Below the pieces are notes generated by a model. It saw only the letters and a list, made by a program, of their open reading frames with translations. It ran no database searches and was not told the DNA's origin. A stretch of 64,000 nucleotides of DNA from DASXUL01 sp036504855 (GTDB lineage: Bacteria > Armatimonadota > DTGP01 > JAKQQT01). The DNA lies in contig DASXUL010000181.1 of assembly GCA_036504855.1 (NCBI GenBank), forward strand, positions 1 through 64,000, written 5' to 3'. The translations under genes and the position numbers were made by a program. Below are positions 17,099-26,045 of the stretch, piece by piece (position 1 is the stretch's first letter; each line of letters opens with the position of its first letter).

Positions 17099-19816
17099 TT
17101 AGCGAACCGGCTGGAAGTGGACCAACCCGTCCCAAGTGGCGGTGGCCACATAGTCATGTCCCGGCGTCTGTCCGGTGGCGGCGAACGCTGAGTTGACGGA
17201 GCTCAAGATGTCCACGGTCTGGATGTTGCCGCCGGTCAGAACATTGGCGGAAACGAGACGGGCGTCGGCGGAACTGTAGAACACGCCATGCGTGACGACG
17301 GGCATGGCGAATGAGGCGCCCATACCGCGGTTGCACAGCGCCGGCAATGTACGCCCCGCGTACGAGCCGTCCGGGTGGAACGCGTGGACCGCGCCGTAGA
17401 TCGTCGCGGCCTGCACCAGGTTCGTCCCGCGCTCAAAGAACGGGGAGGCGGTCAGCGGGTCGCCGAGATCGAATGCTGCCTCCGTGACGCCCGTTGCGCC
17501 GTTAATGCGTCGGAAAATCGTGTTGTTGCTCTTAATGCCGGACGCGATGTAGACCTTTGGCCCGACGCGCAGGGGAGCCGTGAGCGAAGGAGCGCGGATC
17601 ACGTTCAACACGTTGAAACTGGTGTACTCCAGCGTGTATACGGCGTCGTCAGTGCTCACGCAGATTCTATTGTCTGGAGTGACGGTGAGTGCGCCGCGAG
17701 ATGGGACAAAGCTGACCCAGTTACTCGACATCAGGTTGACGGCGTTCAGTTTCACGAGTGCCGGACGTACCGAGCCGTAGACGAGTACCAGGGAGTCCTG
17801 GTACTCCCTGAACATGCTGTATGGCACATAGGCGATTACCGAACTGCACCCGACGCCAGGGTCCATCATCGTGGATGCCATCAACGCGCCGGTGCGCAAG
17901 TTGAAGCGGTAGATTCGGCCGGTGGATGTGGCAACGAAGACCGCATCCCCATAGATGGTCGGTCGGGCGTACGTAATGCCGTCCAGGTACTTGCCGGACA
18001 GGCCGTCCGCTCCTGGTTCCCAACCGGGCGCGTCGTCCCCTGTCGCCGGATCCAACACGTACAGCCGGTATCTCTCCACCAGCGGGTTGATCTGGACCGC
18101 GGTGGAGCCGCAAGCCACGATCACCTTCTGCCCGTTGCTCAAGGTGGCGGCGGACAGGGGAGTGTAGATGCGATAACCGGTTCGCCGCGTGTGCAGGGCT
18201 GGCACGAGCGTGCCGCTCATCAGCGTTCCGCGTAACGTCTCACTCTGCCATCCCTGGCTGGCGCCGGTGTAGCGGCCCGTAAAGGCGATGGGGTTGAACG
18301 GGGCGAAGTCGATGTCGCCGGTCAGCGGCAGATTGTTGTCGAAGCCCGGGGCCGCCGTCAGCGTGCCGGTGAGCGTGGCCGCGTTGGCGGGGCCAAAAGT
18401 CGCCGTAATGTCGAAGGCGCCGTGCTCGACGGGCACGTTGGTGATCGGGTCGGTGGAGTTGTCGGCATAGCTAATGGTGAACGTGCTGGCGTAGCCGTGC
18501 GCCGGGTCGTTGCCGTACCGGACGATGTTTCCATCCACCGCGGTCACCGTGCCGTTCAACGTCACCGTGTAATTGGACAGGGTGTCCTTCGGCTGAGCGG
18601 CATAGCGGGTGAGAACGGGGCCGCCCAGGGATATGAAGGAGGCCAGGGAAGCGGTGCAGGTGAAGGTTTCGCCGACGTCGGCCCGACCGTTGCCGTTGGG
18701 GTCGTTCGTCGCGATGCTGGCATCGGTGCTGGAGATCGTGGCGCTGAGGCCCACGCAGCCGCCGACGAGCTTGCCGTTGACGGCGCCCGTCGAGCCGTCG
18801 GCGCTGGGGGTGTACGTGCCTTCAAACCGGGCGGGGTTGAAGATGGCGAAGTCCGTCTGGTCGAATGGCGGTTGGGCTTGCGTTGCGCCGCACTGGGCGG
18901 CGAAATCGCCGGTGAGGTAGGCGGCGCCGGCTCCGCCGGCGCCGTAGAACGCCTGAAGGCGGCACGCGCCGGTTTCGATATCGATGCCGTTGGGGTACTC
19001 CGGCCCGGTGTAGCGAACGGCGAAAGTTCCAGAGTACAGCACAAGCGCGCTGGCGGCCTGTTTGGTGACTCCCACCACCTTGCCGGTCACCGCAACGGAG
19101 TAACGGTTTAGGTCGTTGTCGTCGATCGGCGGGGCGCCCACGCTGTTGTAGGCGGCGATGGGCGCGGTGAGGGTGAACGTATCGCCGACGTCCGCCATGC
19201 CGTTGTCGTTCACGTCGACGTTCACCAGCGTGCCCTGGCCGAGGTCGGCCGTGAAGCCGATGAGGCCGGCGCTAAGGCTCGCGTCGATGGTCCCCGTGGT
19301 CGCGTCGCCGGGGGTGGGGCGGTAGACCCCGTAGAACCGGCCCGGGTTGAGCGGCGCGAAGTCGGTGGCGTTGAACGGTGGGATGTCGCTCTCATTCCCT
19401 GCCTTGGCGAGGAAGACGCCGCGGACGACGGCTGAGCCGTCGGTTGCGTAGGCGGCCCGCAGATCCAGCGCGCCGGTTTCGATGTTGGCGACGGCGGCCG
19501 GGCCCGTGTAGCGGACCGTGAACGTGCCGGTGTAGTGGACGGCGTTATCTTTCACGTCGGCAACGGCGCCGTTGAGGCTGACGGTATAGCGGCCGAGGTC
19601 GTTATCAGTGAGGGCCGGCGCGTCGCCGATGCTGCGGAAAGCGGCGAACGGCGCGTTGGCGATGGTGAATCGGTCTCCAACGCTGGCGATGCCGTTATGG
19701 TCGGCATCCACGTTCTGGACCGTGGCGTTCGCGAGACTGAGCGCGAATCCCGCAGCGCAGGCGCGTCCGGCGAAGGAGGCGAGGAGGAAGACTAGCAGAG
19801 GCCATCTCGGAGACAT
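17099..19816 (-). CDS. Secreted protein with three tandem ~150-residue repeats and a PQQ-like propeller
   Basis: This is a 905-residue exported protein of unknown function. After a signal peptide (MSPRWPLLVFLLASFAGRACA) come three related repeats at about 24-165, 175-320 and 336-500. Each has a calcium-loop-like motif near its start (DADHNGIASVGDRFT, DVNDNGMADVGDTFT, DPNGNGRADVGETFT), then an RYTV-type strand, FTVRYTGP, an IETGA turn and an FAPLNPGRFYG-type end. From about 510 on, the sequence looks like a PQQ/WD-type beta-propeller (LYVLDPATGDDAPGW; YGDAVFVATSTGRIYRFNL; AATIYGAVHAFHPDG). The ATG at 19816 follows AAAGGAA; the open frame upstream lacks sense. I do not recognise the repeat as a named domain. 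It is convergent with the glycosidase. Confidence 0.7.
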   Translation of the reverse strand: MSPRWPLLVFLLASFAGRACAAGFALSLANATVQNVDADHNGIASVGDRFTIANAPFAAFRSIGDAPALTDNDLGRYTVSLNGAVADVKDNAVHYTGTFTVRYTGPAAVANIETGALDLRAAYATDGSAVVRGVFLAKAGNESDIPPFNATDFAPLNPGRFYGVYRPTPGDATTGTIDASLSAGLIGFTADLGQGTLVNVDVNDNGMADVGDTFTLTAPIAAYNSVGAPPIDDNDLNRYSVAVTGKVVGVTKQAASALVLYSGTFAVRYTGPEYPNGIDIETGACRLQAFYGAGGAGAAYLTGDFAAQCGATQAQPPFDQTDFAIFNPARFEGTYTPSADGSTGAVNGKLVGGCVGLSATISSTDASIATNDPNGNGRADVGETFTCTASLASFISLGGPVLTRYAAQPKDTLSNYTVTLNGTVTAVDGNIVRYGNDPAHGYASTFTISYADNSTDPITNVPVEHGAFDITATFGPANAATLTGTLTAAPGFDNNLPLTGDIDFAPFNPIAFTGRYTGASQGWQSETLRGTLMSGTLVPALHTRRTGYRIYTPLSAATLSNGQKVIVACGSTAVQINPLVERYRLYVLDPATGDDAPGWEPGADGLSGKYLDGITYARPTIYGDAVFVATSTGRIYRFNLRTGALMASTMMDPGVGCSSVIAYVPYSMFREYQDSLVLVYGSVRPALVKLNAVNLMSSNWVSFVPSRGALTVTPDNRICVSTDDAVYTLEYTSFNVLNVIRAPSLTAPLRVGPKVYIASGIKSNNTIFRRINGATGVTEAAFDLGDPLTASPFFERGTNLVQAATIYGAVHAFHPDGSYAGRTLPALCNRGMGASFAMPVVTHGVFYSSADARLVSANVLTGGNIQTVDILSSVNSAFAATGQTPGHDYVATATWDGLVHFQPVR

Positions 19817-20027
19817 GGGCGGTTCCTTTCGGCGCTTGCTGAACGGGGCCGGCGCGACGGGATGCCCGGACGCCGGCAAAGGGCCATCTGAACGCTGTCT
19901 GCAGTTTTCACCGGTGAGCGAAGGCCTGCATCGGATGCAGACTGCCTCACAATCAGGATACAATGTGTCTGCACGGCGGGCAAACGGGATACAAGAGCAT
20001 TTCGGGGGATGTGGGAAAGGGTTACGA

Positions 20028-20987
20028 ATGAGCGAACAGCTTCCGCGAGGATACGTGTGCTGCCGGGCCGAGGCGCCTATTGCCATTGACGGGCGGCTCA
20101 ACAAGCCGGCTTGGGGGGCCGCGCCGTGGACCGCCGACTTCCGCGATATCCAGGGCGACTTGCGTCCGAATCCGCCGCTGCGCACGCGCGCCAAGATGCT
20201 GTGGGACGATGAATACCTGTACATCGGCGCGGAGATGGACGAGCCGCACGTTTGGGCCACGCTCACCGAGCACGATTCGGTAGTCTACCAGGACCCCGAC
20301 TTCGAGGTCTTCATTGACCCGGATGGCGACAACCACGAGTATTACGAGATTGAGATCAACGCGCTGAACACCGAATGGGATCTGCGCCTCGTGAAGCCCT
20401 ACCGGGACGGCGGGCCCGCCCTCAACGAATGGGAGATCCCCGGCTTGAAGACGGCGGTGCATGTCGACGGCACGCTGAACGACCCCAGCGATAGAGACCG
20501 CGGTTGGAGCGTGGAACTGGCGCTGCCCTGGACCGTTCTGGGCGAGTTCGCGAACCGCCCGGCGCCTCCCGCCCACGGTGATCAGTGGCGCATCAACTTC
20601 TCGCGCGTGGAGTGGCATGTGGAGATCGTTGACGGCCGGTACGTGAAGATCCCCGGCCGCGCCGAGGAGAACTGGGTATGGTCACCGCAGGGGCTGATCG
20701 ATATGCACCAGCCGGAGCGCTGGGGATACGTTCAGTTTTCAACCTTGCCGCCGGGGCAGGATGCGTTCCGGCGCGACCCAAACGAGCGCGCGCGCGACGC
20801 CCTGATGCGCCTATACCACGCCCAGCGCGCCTTCCAGAAGGCGAACGGGCGGTGGGCGGCAAGCCTCACGGAGCTTGGCCTTCCGGCGGATGCCGCGCCG
20901 GAGATCGGGCTCACCGCCGATGGATACAAGGCGGCCCTCGGCGCCTGGCGCGTGCGGCAGGATTCGCGGCTGTGGCGCGAGGGATAA
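20028..20987 (+). CDS. CBM9-like carbohydrate-binding domain protein
   Basis: This is a 319-residue protein with no signal peptide. Its first 230 residues form a family 9 carbohydrate-binding-like fold: IDGRLNKPAWGAAPWTADF at the start, TRAKMLWDDEYLYIGAEMDE, a DPDFEVFIDPDGDNHEYYE strand pair, and WSVELALPW. This is the CBM9_2 (DOMON-like) arrangement common as single-domain proteins in carbohydrate-degrading bacteria. A short helical tail (ERARDALMRLYHAQRAFQ) with a TELGLPADA segment follows. The ATG at 20028 has GAAAGG upstream. The role is probably binding of a carbohydrate or related ligand. It ends 14 bases before the convergent MFS gene. Confidence 0.75.
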   Translation: MSEQLPRGYVCCRAEAPIAIDGRLNKPAWGAAPWTADFRDIQGDLRPNPPLRTRAKMLWDDEYLYIGAEMDEPHVWATLTEHDSVVYQDPDFEVFIDPDGDNHEYYEIEINALNTEWDLRLVKPYRDGGPALNEWEIPGLKTAVHVDGTLNDPSDRDRGWSVELALPWTVLGEFANRPAPPAHGDQWRINFSRVEWHVEIVDGRYVKIPGRAEENWVWSPQGLIDMHQPERWGYVQFSTLPPGQDAFRRDPNERARDALMRLYHAQRAFQKANGRWAASLTELGLPADAAPEIGLTADGYKAALGAWRVRQDSRLWREG

Positions 20988-21001
20988 CCGGGCCCGGCGG
21001 G

Positions 21002-22441
21002 TTACCGGGCCGGTTTCGCTCCTCGGGCGGCTGAGGTGATGGCGCCCAGGCCGGCGCAGGCCGCGGCGGCCAGCAGGCCCATATCCACGGCGAAGGAGAT
21101 ATCCGCCGCGCCGTGCAGCAGCCTGTGCGCCATCACCGTGGTGAACACGGCGCCGGCCAGGCCGATGCCCAGCACTTCGCCCACGTTGCGCGCGGTAGCG
21201 AGCACGCCGCCGGCCACGCCCTGACGGTGGCGCGGAGCGGAGCTCATCAGCGCGTTGTTGTTCGGCGCGATGAACAGACCCATTCCCGCGCCCACCACGG
21301 CCAGCCCGGCGGTCAGCATCCCGAGCGCCGAGTGCGGCCCGAGGCGCGAGAGCACGATCAGCCCCAGCCCGGTGAGCGCCATGCCGGCCGCGCCCAGCCA
21401 ACGCGACCCGATGCGGTCGGAGAGCGCTCCGCTCATGGGAGTGACCACGGCCACCATCAGCGGCTGCGCCGATAGCATCAGGCCGGCCCGCGCCGGGCTG
21501 AGACCGCGCGCCTCCAGCAGGTAGTAGGGCAGCAGAAACAGCACGCTGTAGAGGCAAATGTAGTTCAGCACGGCGCTGACCGTGGCGGCGGCGAAGAGGC
21601 GCTGGCGGAACATCCCGAGGTCCAGAAGCGGCGCGTCGCTGCGCCGTTCGATGCGGACGAAGAGCGCCATCAGCGCTGCCGAGAGGGCCAGCAGCCCGAG
21701 GATCGGCGCGGATGCCCAGCCCCACGCATGCCCCTGATCGAGCCCGATCAGCAGGGCCACGAGTCCGGCGAGGAAGACGGCGGCGCCGGCGACGTCGAAC
21801 GATTCGGCCTTGCGGGCCTCGGCGTCGCGGGTGACGAAGCGGATGCTGATGAGCATCCCGATGAGCCCCACGGGGACGTTGATATAGAAGACGGCCCGCC
21901 AGGAGAACAGCCCGGTGAGCCAGCCGCCCAGGGCGGGGCCGAGCATGAGGCCGATGTAGGCCATCGCGGACTGGAGGCCCAACGCCTTCCCGCGTTCGGC
22001 GATGGGGAATCCGCGGGTGATGATGGCGGGCGCGTTGGCGTAGACCATGGCGGCCCCGAGCGCCTGAACGGCGCGGAACACGACCAGCGCCTGCGCGCTG
22101 GGCGCCATGCCGCACAACGCCGAGCCGAGGATGAACCCCACAAAGCCCAGCACCCACACCTTTTTGTGGCCGCGCAGGTCGCCCAGCCGGCCGAAGGAGA
22201 GGAGAAGGCCGGAGACCACCACGAGGTAGACGGTCATCACCCACTCGATGCCGGCCACCGTGCTGCCGAACGCCCGCTGGATAACGGGCAGAATCGCGTT
22301 CACCACGCTCGCGTCGATGGCGGCCATGAAGGTGCCGATCCCCACGCAGAGCAGAACCCACCATTTGCCGGAACTTGCCGCCGGCCCTGAACTAACCGCA
22401 CACGTCGGGCGCTCTTCATCCGCGCCCTGTCGCCAACCCAT
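21002..22441 (-). CDS. MFS drug exporter, DHA2 (EmrB/QacA) type, 14 membrane helices
   Basis: This is a proton-driven exporter of 479 residues in the inner membrane. The family marks are FMAAIDASVVNAILPVIQ in helix 1, GRLGDLRGHKK in the loop between helices 2 and 3, and a motif-C-like GPALGGWL in helix 5. About 14 hydrophobic segments fit the DHA2 branch. The ATG at 22441 follows GGAAGGGATC; an in-frame start at 22480 is less well served. Substrates cannot be told from sequence; toxic amphiphiles are usual for the family. The next gene upstream on the same strand is 94 bases away, so co-transcription is possible. Confidence 0.9.
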   Translation of the reverse strand: MGWRQGADEERPTCAVSSGPAASSGKWWVLLCVGIGTFMAAIDASVVNAILPVIQRAFGSTVAGIEWVMTVYLVVVSGLLLSFGRLGDLRGHKKVWVLGFVGFILGSALCGMAPSAQALVVFRAVQALGAAMVYANAPAIITRGFPIAERGKALGLQSAMAYIGLMLGPALGGWLTGLFSWRAVFYINVPVGLIGMLISIRFVTRDAEARKAESFDVAGAAVFLAGLVALLIGLDQGHAWGWASAPILGLLALSAALMALFVRIERRSDAPLLDLGMFRQRLFAAATVSAVLNYICLYSVLFLLPYYLLEARGLSPARAGLMLSAQPLMVAVVTPMSGALSDRIGSRWLGAAGMALTGLGLIVLSRLGPHSALGMLTAGLAVVGAGMGLFIAPNNNALMSSAPRHRQGVAGGVLATARNVGEVLGIGLAGAVFTTVMAHRLLHGAADISFAVDMGLLAAAACAGLGAITSAARGAKPAR

Positions 22442-22535
22442 GTTGATCCCTTCCCAACGGCCGCGTCGCGCGCCCGCCACCTACATTCTATGGCGGCGCG
22501 TCGGGGCGGGGCGGGAAGGGGATGCCGCGCGTCGG

Positions 22536-23657
22536 TCACTCCACCGTCGCACGGGTCGGGCGGAGGCGGCCGCGCTGCCAGCGCCAGGCAGTGATGCACT
22601 CGGCGACCGTGTTCGCATGGTAGGCGCCGCTGATCATCTGATGGCTGACGAGCGTAGCGCCGGATCGGCCGCGTTCCACCGTCACCAGCGATGGCGGGTC
22701 CACCCAACCGGATAGCGGGCATTTCAGCCCGCCGGCCTGCGTGTAGATGCCGTCTTCGATGTACTCACGCGCGAACCGGCCAACCCGCACGGCAAACGGC
22801 CGGCGCAGCCGGGCCCCGCCAACGCGCACGAGGAACCCGGGCTCGAAATCCACGGTTAGGTTCAGCCCCCGGTTGAGGGCCTGGATGCCGGGCAGCCTCC
22901 TGGGGCGCGCATCGCGGAAGGTGTAGAGCGCATACTGGCTGACGTTACCGCTGCCGCCGGTCGGCACGGTGACGAGCGCGTCGGGAGTCCCGTCGCCGTT
23001 CACGTCGGCCAGCGTCAGAGACGCGTCCATCAAGCCGCTGATCGCGAGAGGCCTTGGTTTCGCTAACGGGCCGGTTACCCGCCCCGGAAACGCAATCCAG
23101 AGCCGGTCCATGCAGAGGCTCCCTGGCCCGTGGCGCCGGCCGATGAGCTGTACAACGTCGGCGTTGCGCCCTCCCGTGACGCGTCCGGAGACCTGGTTCA
23201 GCAGGCAGACTCCCTCTGGCAGAAGGCGCGTCAGGCGCCTCCCCAACCGGGCAAGGCGCATGGTCGCCACGGGCCTCCCGCCGCTCCGCGCTATGCGGTA
23301 TTCCACGCCGCCGGCGATCCAACACGTTCCCCTGTTGGGGCCTCCGGAAACAGCCGGCCCCAGTTCCTTCGCCGCGGCGCGCACAACCGAGCGAAGCGCT
23401 GTCGCCCTGGGGAATCGAGCGCGCATCTCACGCACCGTGGAAGCGCTGTCGAAGACGTACTCGGTAACGGCCGGCTCTTTCATGCCGAACCAACGCTCCG
23501 AGCGTCGCAGCGCCGGCCCTCGCTGGCCCACAATGCCAGGCCCGCAGGATTTGATGACATCCCGGCGCGACAGCCCGAGGCAGTAGAACGGCTGCGGCGC
23601 TTGGGCGAGCGCTGGCGAAACGGTTAGCGCGGCGAGTGCGAACAGGAAGCATTTCAA
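22536..23657 (-). CDS. Secreted protein with FG-GAP/VCBS-like calcium motif, function unknown
   Basis: This is an exported protein of 373 residues with signal peptide MKCFLFALAALTVSPALAQA. I do not recognise a family for most of it. One stretch, SLTLADVNGDGTPDALVTVP, is the calcium-binding D-x-N-x-D-G repeat seen in FG-GAP/VCBS proteins. Several cysteines (SCGPGI, GTCWIAG, SLCMDRLW, LKCPLSG) fit disulphide use outside the cytoplasm. It has a high arginine content. It lies upstream of the MFS gene on the same strand. Confidence 0.6.
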   Translation of the reverse strand: MKCFLFALAALTVSPALAQAPQPFYCLGLSRRDVIKSCGPGIVGQRGPALRRSERWFGMKEPAVTEYVFDSASTVREMRARFPRATALRSVVRAAAKELGPAVSGGPNRGTCWIAGGVEYRIARSGGRPVATMRLARLGRRLTRLLPEGVCLLNQVSGRVTGGRNADVVQLIGRRHGPGSLCMDRLWIAFPGRVTGPLAKPRPLAISGLMDASLTLADVNGDGTPDALVTVPTGGSGNVSQYALYTFRDARPRRLPGIQALNRGLNLTVDFEPGFLVRVGGARLRRPFAVRVGRFAREYIEDGIYTQAGGLKCPLSGWVDPPSLVTVERGRSGATLVSHQMISGAYHANTVAECITAWRWQRGRLRPTRATVE

Positions 23658-23991
23658 GGCTCCGCCCCCCGGATACGGAATTAGGCGATGGCGCTGGTCG
23701 CCGTCTCTGGGTGAACGTGCGCCGCATCAATGTGTCACGGGGAGCGCGCCGCTATAGACTGCCGGGACCGATAGCGAACGAACATACGGATTCCCGCAAG
23801 CGGGAAGGAGCATCCGAACGATGGCGCGAGAGCTCAACACGGCGTGGAACGGATCCATGGGTGCAAGACCGCTGCCATGCAGAGCCGGGGAGCGTGTTTG
23901 GCTGGACGATTGCACCTCCGCCGCTCCGCGCCGGCTGCCGACGATATACTCTGTAGCGGCATCCAAATGCGTCGATAGGGAGGAGCAACGT
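23658..23991. other. Intergenic region between divergent genes
   Basis: This 334-base gap must hold promoters for the secreted protein (minus) and the dehydrogenase operon (plus). A TATACT at 23945-23950 is a possible -10 for the plus-strand operon, but no -35 lies at the right distance. Open frames crossing the gap show no family resemblance. Confidence 0.4.
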
Positions 23992-25008
23992 ATGGCGCCA
24001 AGCATGATGGTGACGCCCGAGTTCGTGGGGGGCGGGCGGGTTCGCTTTGTGGAGCGCGCCGTTCCCGAGCCGGGCGAGGGCCAGTTGTTGCTGCGGCTGC
24101 GCGCCAACGCGCTCTGCGGGTCGGAGCGCGGCCAGTTCCAGCAAGGATCGACGGTTACGCCCGGTCATGAGGCCGCCGGAGAGGTGGCCGCCGCGGGGCC
24201 CGGAGCGGAAACGCCCGTGGGCGCCAACGGCGTGGTCTTCCTGATGGATTTCTGCGGCGTATGCCGCGCCTGCCGGTTGGGGTTCACCAACCAGTGTCAT
24301 CATAAGCGCGGCGACTTTGGCTTCAGCCGTGACGGCGGCTACGGCCCATATGCCCTTGTTCGTGAGAGCGCGTTCTTCACTACGGGCGACGTCGCCGGCG
24401 CGGAGGCCACGTTGCTGCTGGATGTGATGGGCACAGGCGGGCATGCCGTGGGCCGGGCGTGCCTCGCGCGGCCCGATATAGAGTCACTGCTCATCTCCGG
24501 CGCGGGGCCGATTGGGCTGGGCGCGCTGGCGATGGCGAAACTGCTGCTGGGGCATAGCGTGCCGGTGGCCATCGCGGATTACGACCCGATCCGGCTGAAA
24601 CTGGCCGAAGAGCTGGGTGGGCTGCCGGTGGCGCTTGCCGACGAGAGCCTGGATGCCGGCCTGGCGCGGGCCGGCGTCTCGCCCGATGCCGCCATCGACA
24701 CCACCGGCAAGCAGGCCGCCCGTCAGAGCGCCATGGCCGCCCTCGCGCGACGAGGCGTTCTGGTGTGCGTTGGGCACGGAGAGGGGCTGACGCTGGACGT
24801 CTCCTCGGACCTCATCGCGCCGGAACGGGCGGTCCTCGGCAGCGAGTACTTCCGTTTCGACGAACTGCCCGGAAACCTGCTGTTGTTCCACGAGCACCGC
24901 GATTACCTTCGCCGCATCATCACGCACCGCTTCCCAGCGGCGCGCATTGAGGAAGCCTTTGAGACGTTCTTCGCCGGCGGGACCGGCAAGGTGGTGATCG
25001 AGCAATGA
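23992..25008 (+). CDS. Zinc-dependent alcohol/polyol dehydrogenase (MDR family)
   Basis: This is a medium-chain dehydrogenase of 338 residues, oxidising an alcohol or sugar alcohol with NAD(P). Catalytic zinc ligands appear in NALCGSE and PGHEAAGE. The structural zinc loop is CGVCRACRLGFTNQC. The nucleotide-binding turn is SGAGPIGLGALAMAK. The ATG at 23992 sits 7-8 bases after AGGGAGGAG; an in-frame start at 23821 would add an unrelated leader. The stop overlaps the next gene's start (ATGA), pairing it with a Gfo/Idh/MocA dehydrogenase. The pair probably acts on one sugar or inositol-type compound in successive steps. Confidence 0.85.
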   Translation: MAPSMMVTPEFVGGGRVRFVERAVPEPGEGQLLLRLRANALCGSERGQFQQGSTVTPGHEAAGEVAAAGPGAETPVGANGVVFLMDFCGVCRACRLGFTNQCHHKRGDFGFSRDGGYGPYALVRESAFFTTGDVAGAEATLLLDVMGTGGHAVGRACLARPDIESLLISGAGPIGLGALAMAKLLLGHSVPVAIADYDPIRLKLAEELGGLPVALADESLDAGLARAGVSPDAAIDTTGKQAARQSAMAALARRGVLVCVGHGEGLTLDVSSDLIAPERAVLGSEYFRFDELPGNLLLFHEHRDYLRRIITHRFPAARIEEAFETFFAGGTGKVVIEQ

Positions 25009-25985
25009 GCACAACCAGGGTCGCCCTCATCGGCGCGGGCGGCTGGGGCTATCAGCATGCGCGCGTCCTCTCACGCCACCCGAACGTCGAGCTATGCGCT
25101 ATCTGCGGGCGCACGCCGGAGCGGACCCGGGCCCGCTCCGCCGAGTTCGGCGTTGCCCCCTATACCGATATCGACGAAATGCTGCGGAGAGAGCGTCCGG
25201 ATTTCGTGAGCCTCTGTCTCCCGAACCAGGGGCATTTCGAAACCACCCTGCACGTCATCCAGGCCGGCATCCCGCTGCTTGTGGAGAAACCGCTGACGTT
25301 CGACCTGGGCGAAGCGGATACCCTCCTCGCGGAGGCGGATCGGCGCGGCCTCTTCTTCGCCATCAACTTCAACCACCGCTATGCCCGCCCCGTGCGCATG
25401 GCGAAAGAGGCCATCGATGCGGGCCGCCTGGGCGAGATCGTGTTTGCTACCTGGCGGTTTGGCGGGGAAGGGCAGAGCGACCACCCGCACGCCAACCTCA
25501 TCGAAACGCAGTGCCACGGCATCGACATGCTGGAACACCTCTGCGGCGCCATCTCCACCGTAATGGCGCAGATGACGGACATGACCGGCGGCGGGTTTCG
25601 CACCCTGGCCCTCGCCCTGGGGTTCGAGAACGGCGGGGTGGGCGCCTTTGCCGGCAGCTATGACTCCTCCTACGCCTATCGCAATACGCACGCGCTCGAG
25701 GTCAACGGTACCAAAGGCCGGCTGCTGATTGCGGACACGGTGAAGCGCTACACGTTCCAGCAGGCGGGCATTGAGACGGCCGAGGTCTGGGAGGCGGGAT
25801 ACTTCAACGATTGGGACCGTGAGTTCCACCGCACGTTCGATATGTACCTGGACGCGATGATCGGCGCGTTTCGCGCCGGAGAACCGCCGCCCGTGCCGGC
25901 CCGCGCCGGCCGCCGCGCCCTGGCCATCGCCGAGGCCGCCATCCGCTCGCACGCCACGGGGCGCCGCGAATCCGTGGATGCATGA
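25005..25985 (+). CDS. Gfo/Idh/MocA-family sugar oxidoreductase
   Basis: This is an NAD(P)-dependent dehydrogenase of 326 residues acting on sugars or inositols. The Rossmann start is VALIGAGGWGYQHARVLSRH. The family's EKP motif is in LLVEKPLTFD (catalytic Lys). The C-terminal sheet contains HALEVNGTKGRLLIAD. It is translationally coupled to the preceding zinc dehydrogenase, and a GH3 gene follows 60 bases later on the same strand, so all three may share a transcript and a sugar substrate. Confidence 0.88.
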   Translation: MSTTRVALIGAGGWGYQHARVLSRHPNVELCAICGRTPERTRARSAEFGVAPYTDIDEMLRRERPDFVSLCLPNQGHFETTLHVIQAGIPLLVEKPLTFDLGEADTLLAEADRRGLFFAINFNHRYARPVRMAKEAIDAGRLGEIVFATWRFGGEGQSDHPHANLIETQCHGIDMLEHLCGAISTVMAQMTDMTGGGFRTLALALGFENGGVGAFAGSYDSSYAYRNTHALEVNGTKGRLLIADTVKRYTFQQAGIETAEVWEAGYFNDWDREFHRTFDMYLDAMIGAFRAGEPPPVPARAGRRALAIAEAAIRSHATGRRESVDA

Positions 25986-26045
25986 TCCAACGCTTCACAT
26001 CGCCGCCTGGTAGACGGCGTTCTGACCGATGTTAGGGGAACCGAA

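Noticed and set aside
23945..23950. Full promoter for the zinc dehydrogenase operon
   Set aside because: TATACT is present but the only TTGCAC-like box is 29 bases upstream, too far for a sigma70 promoter.
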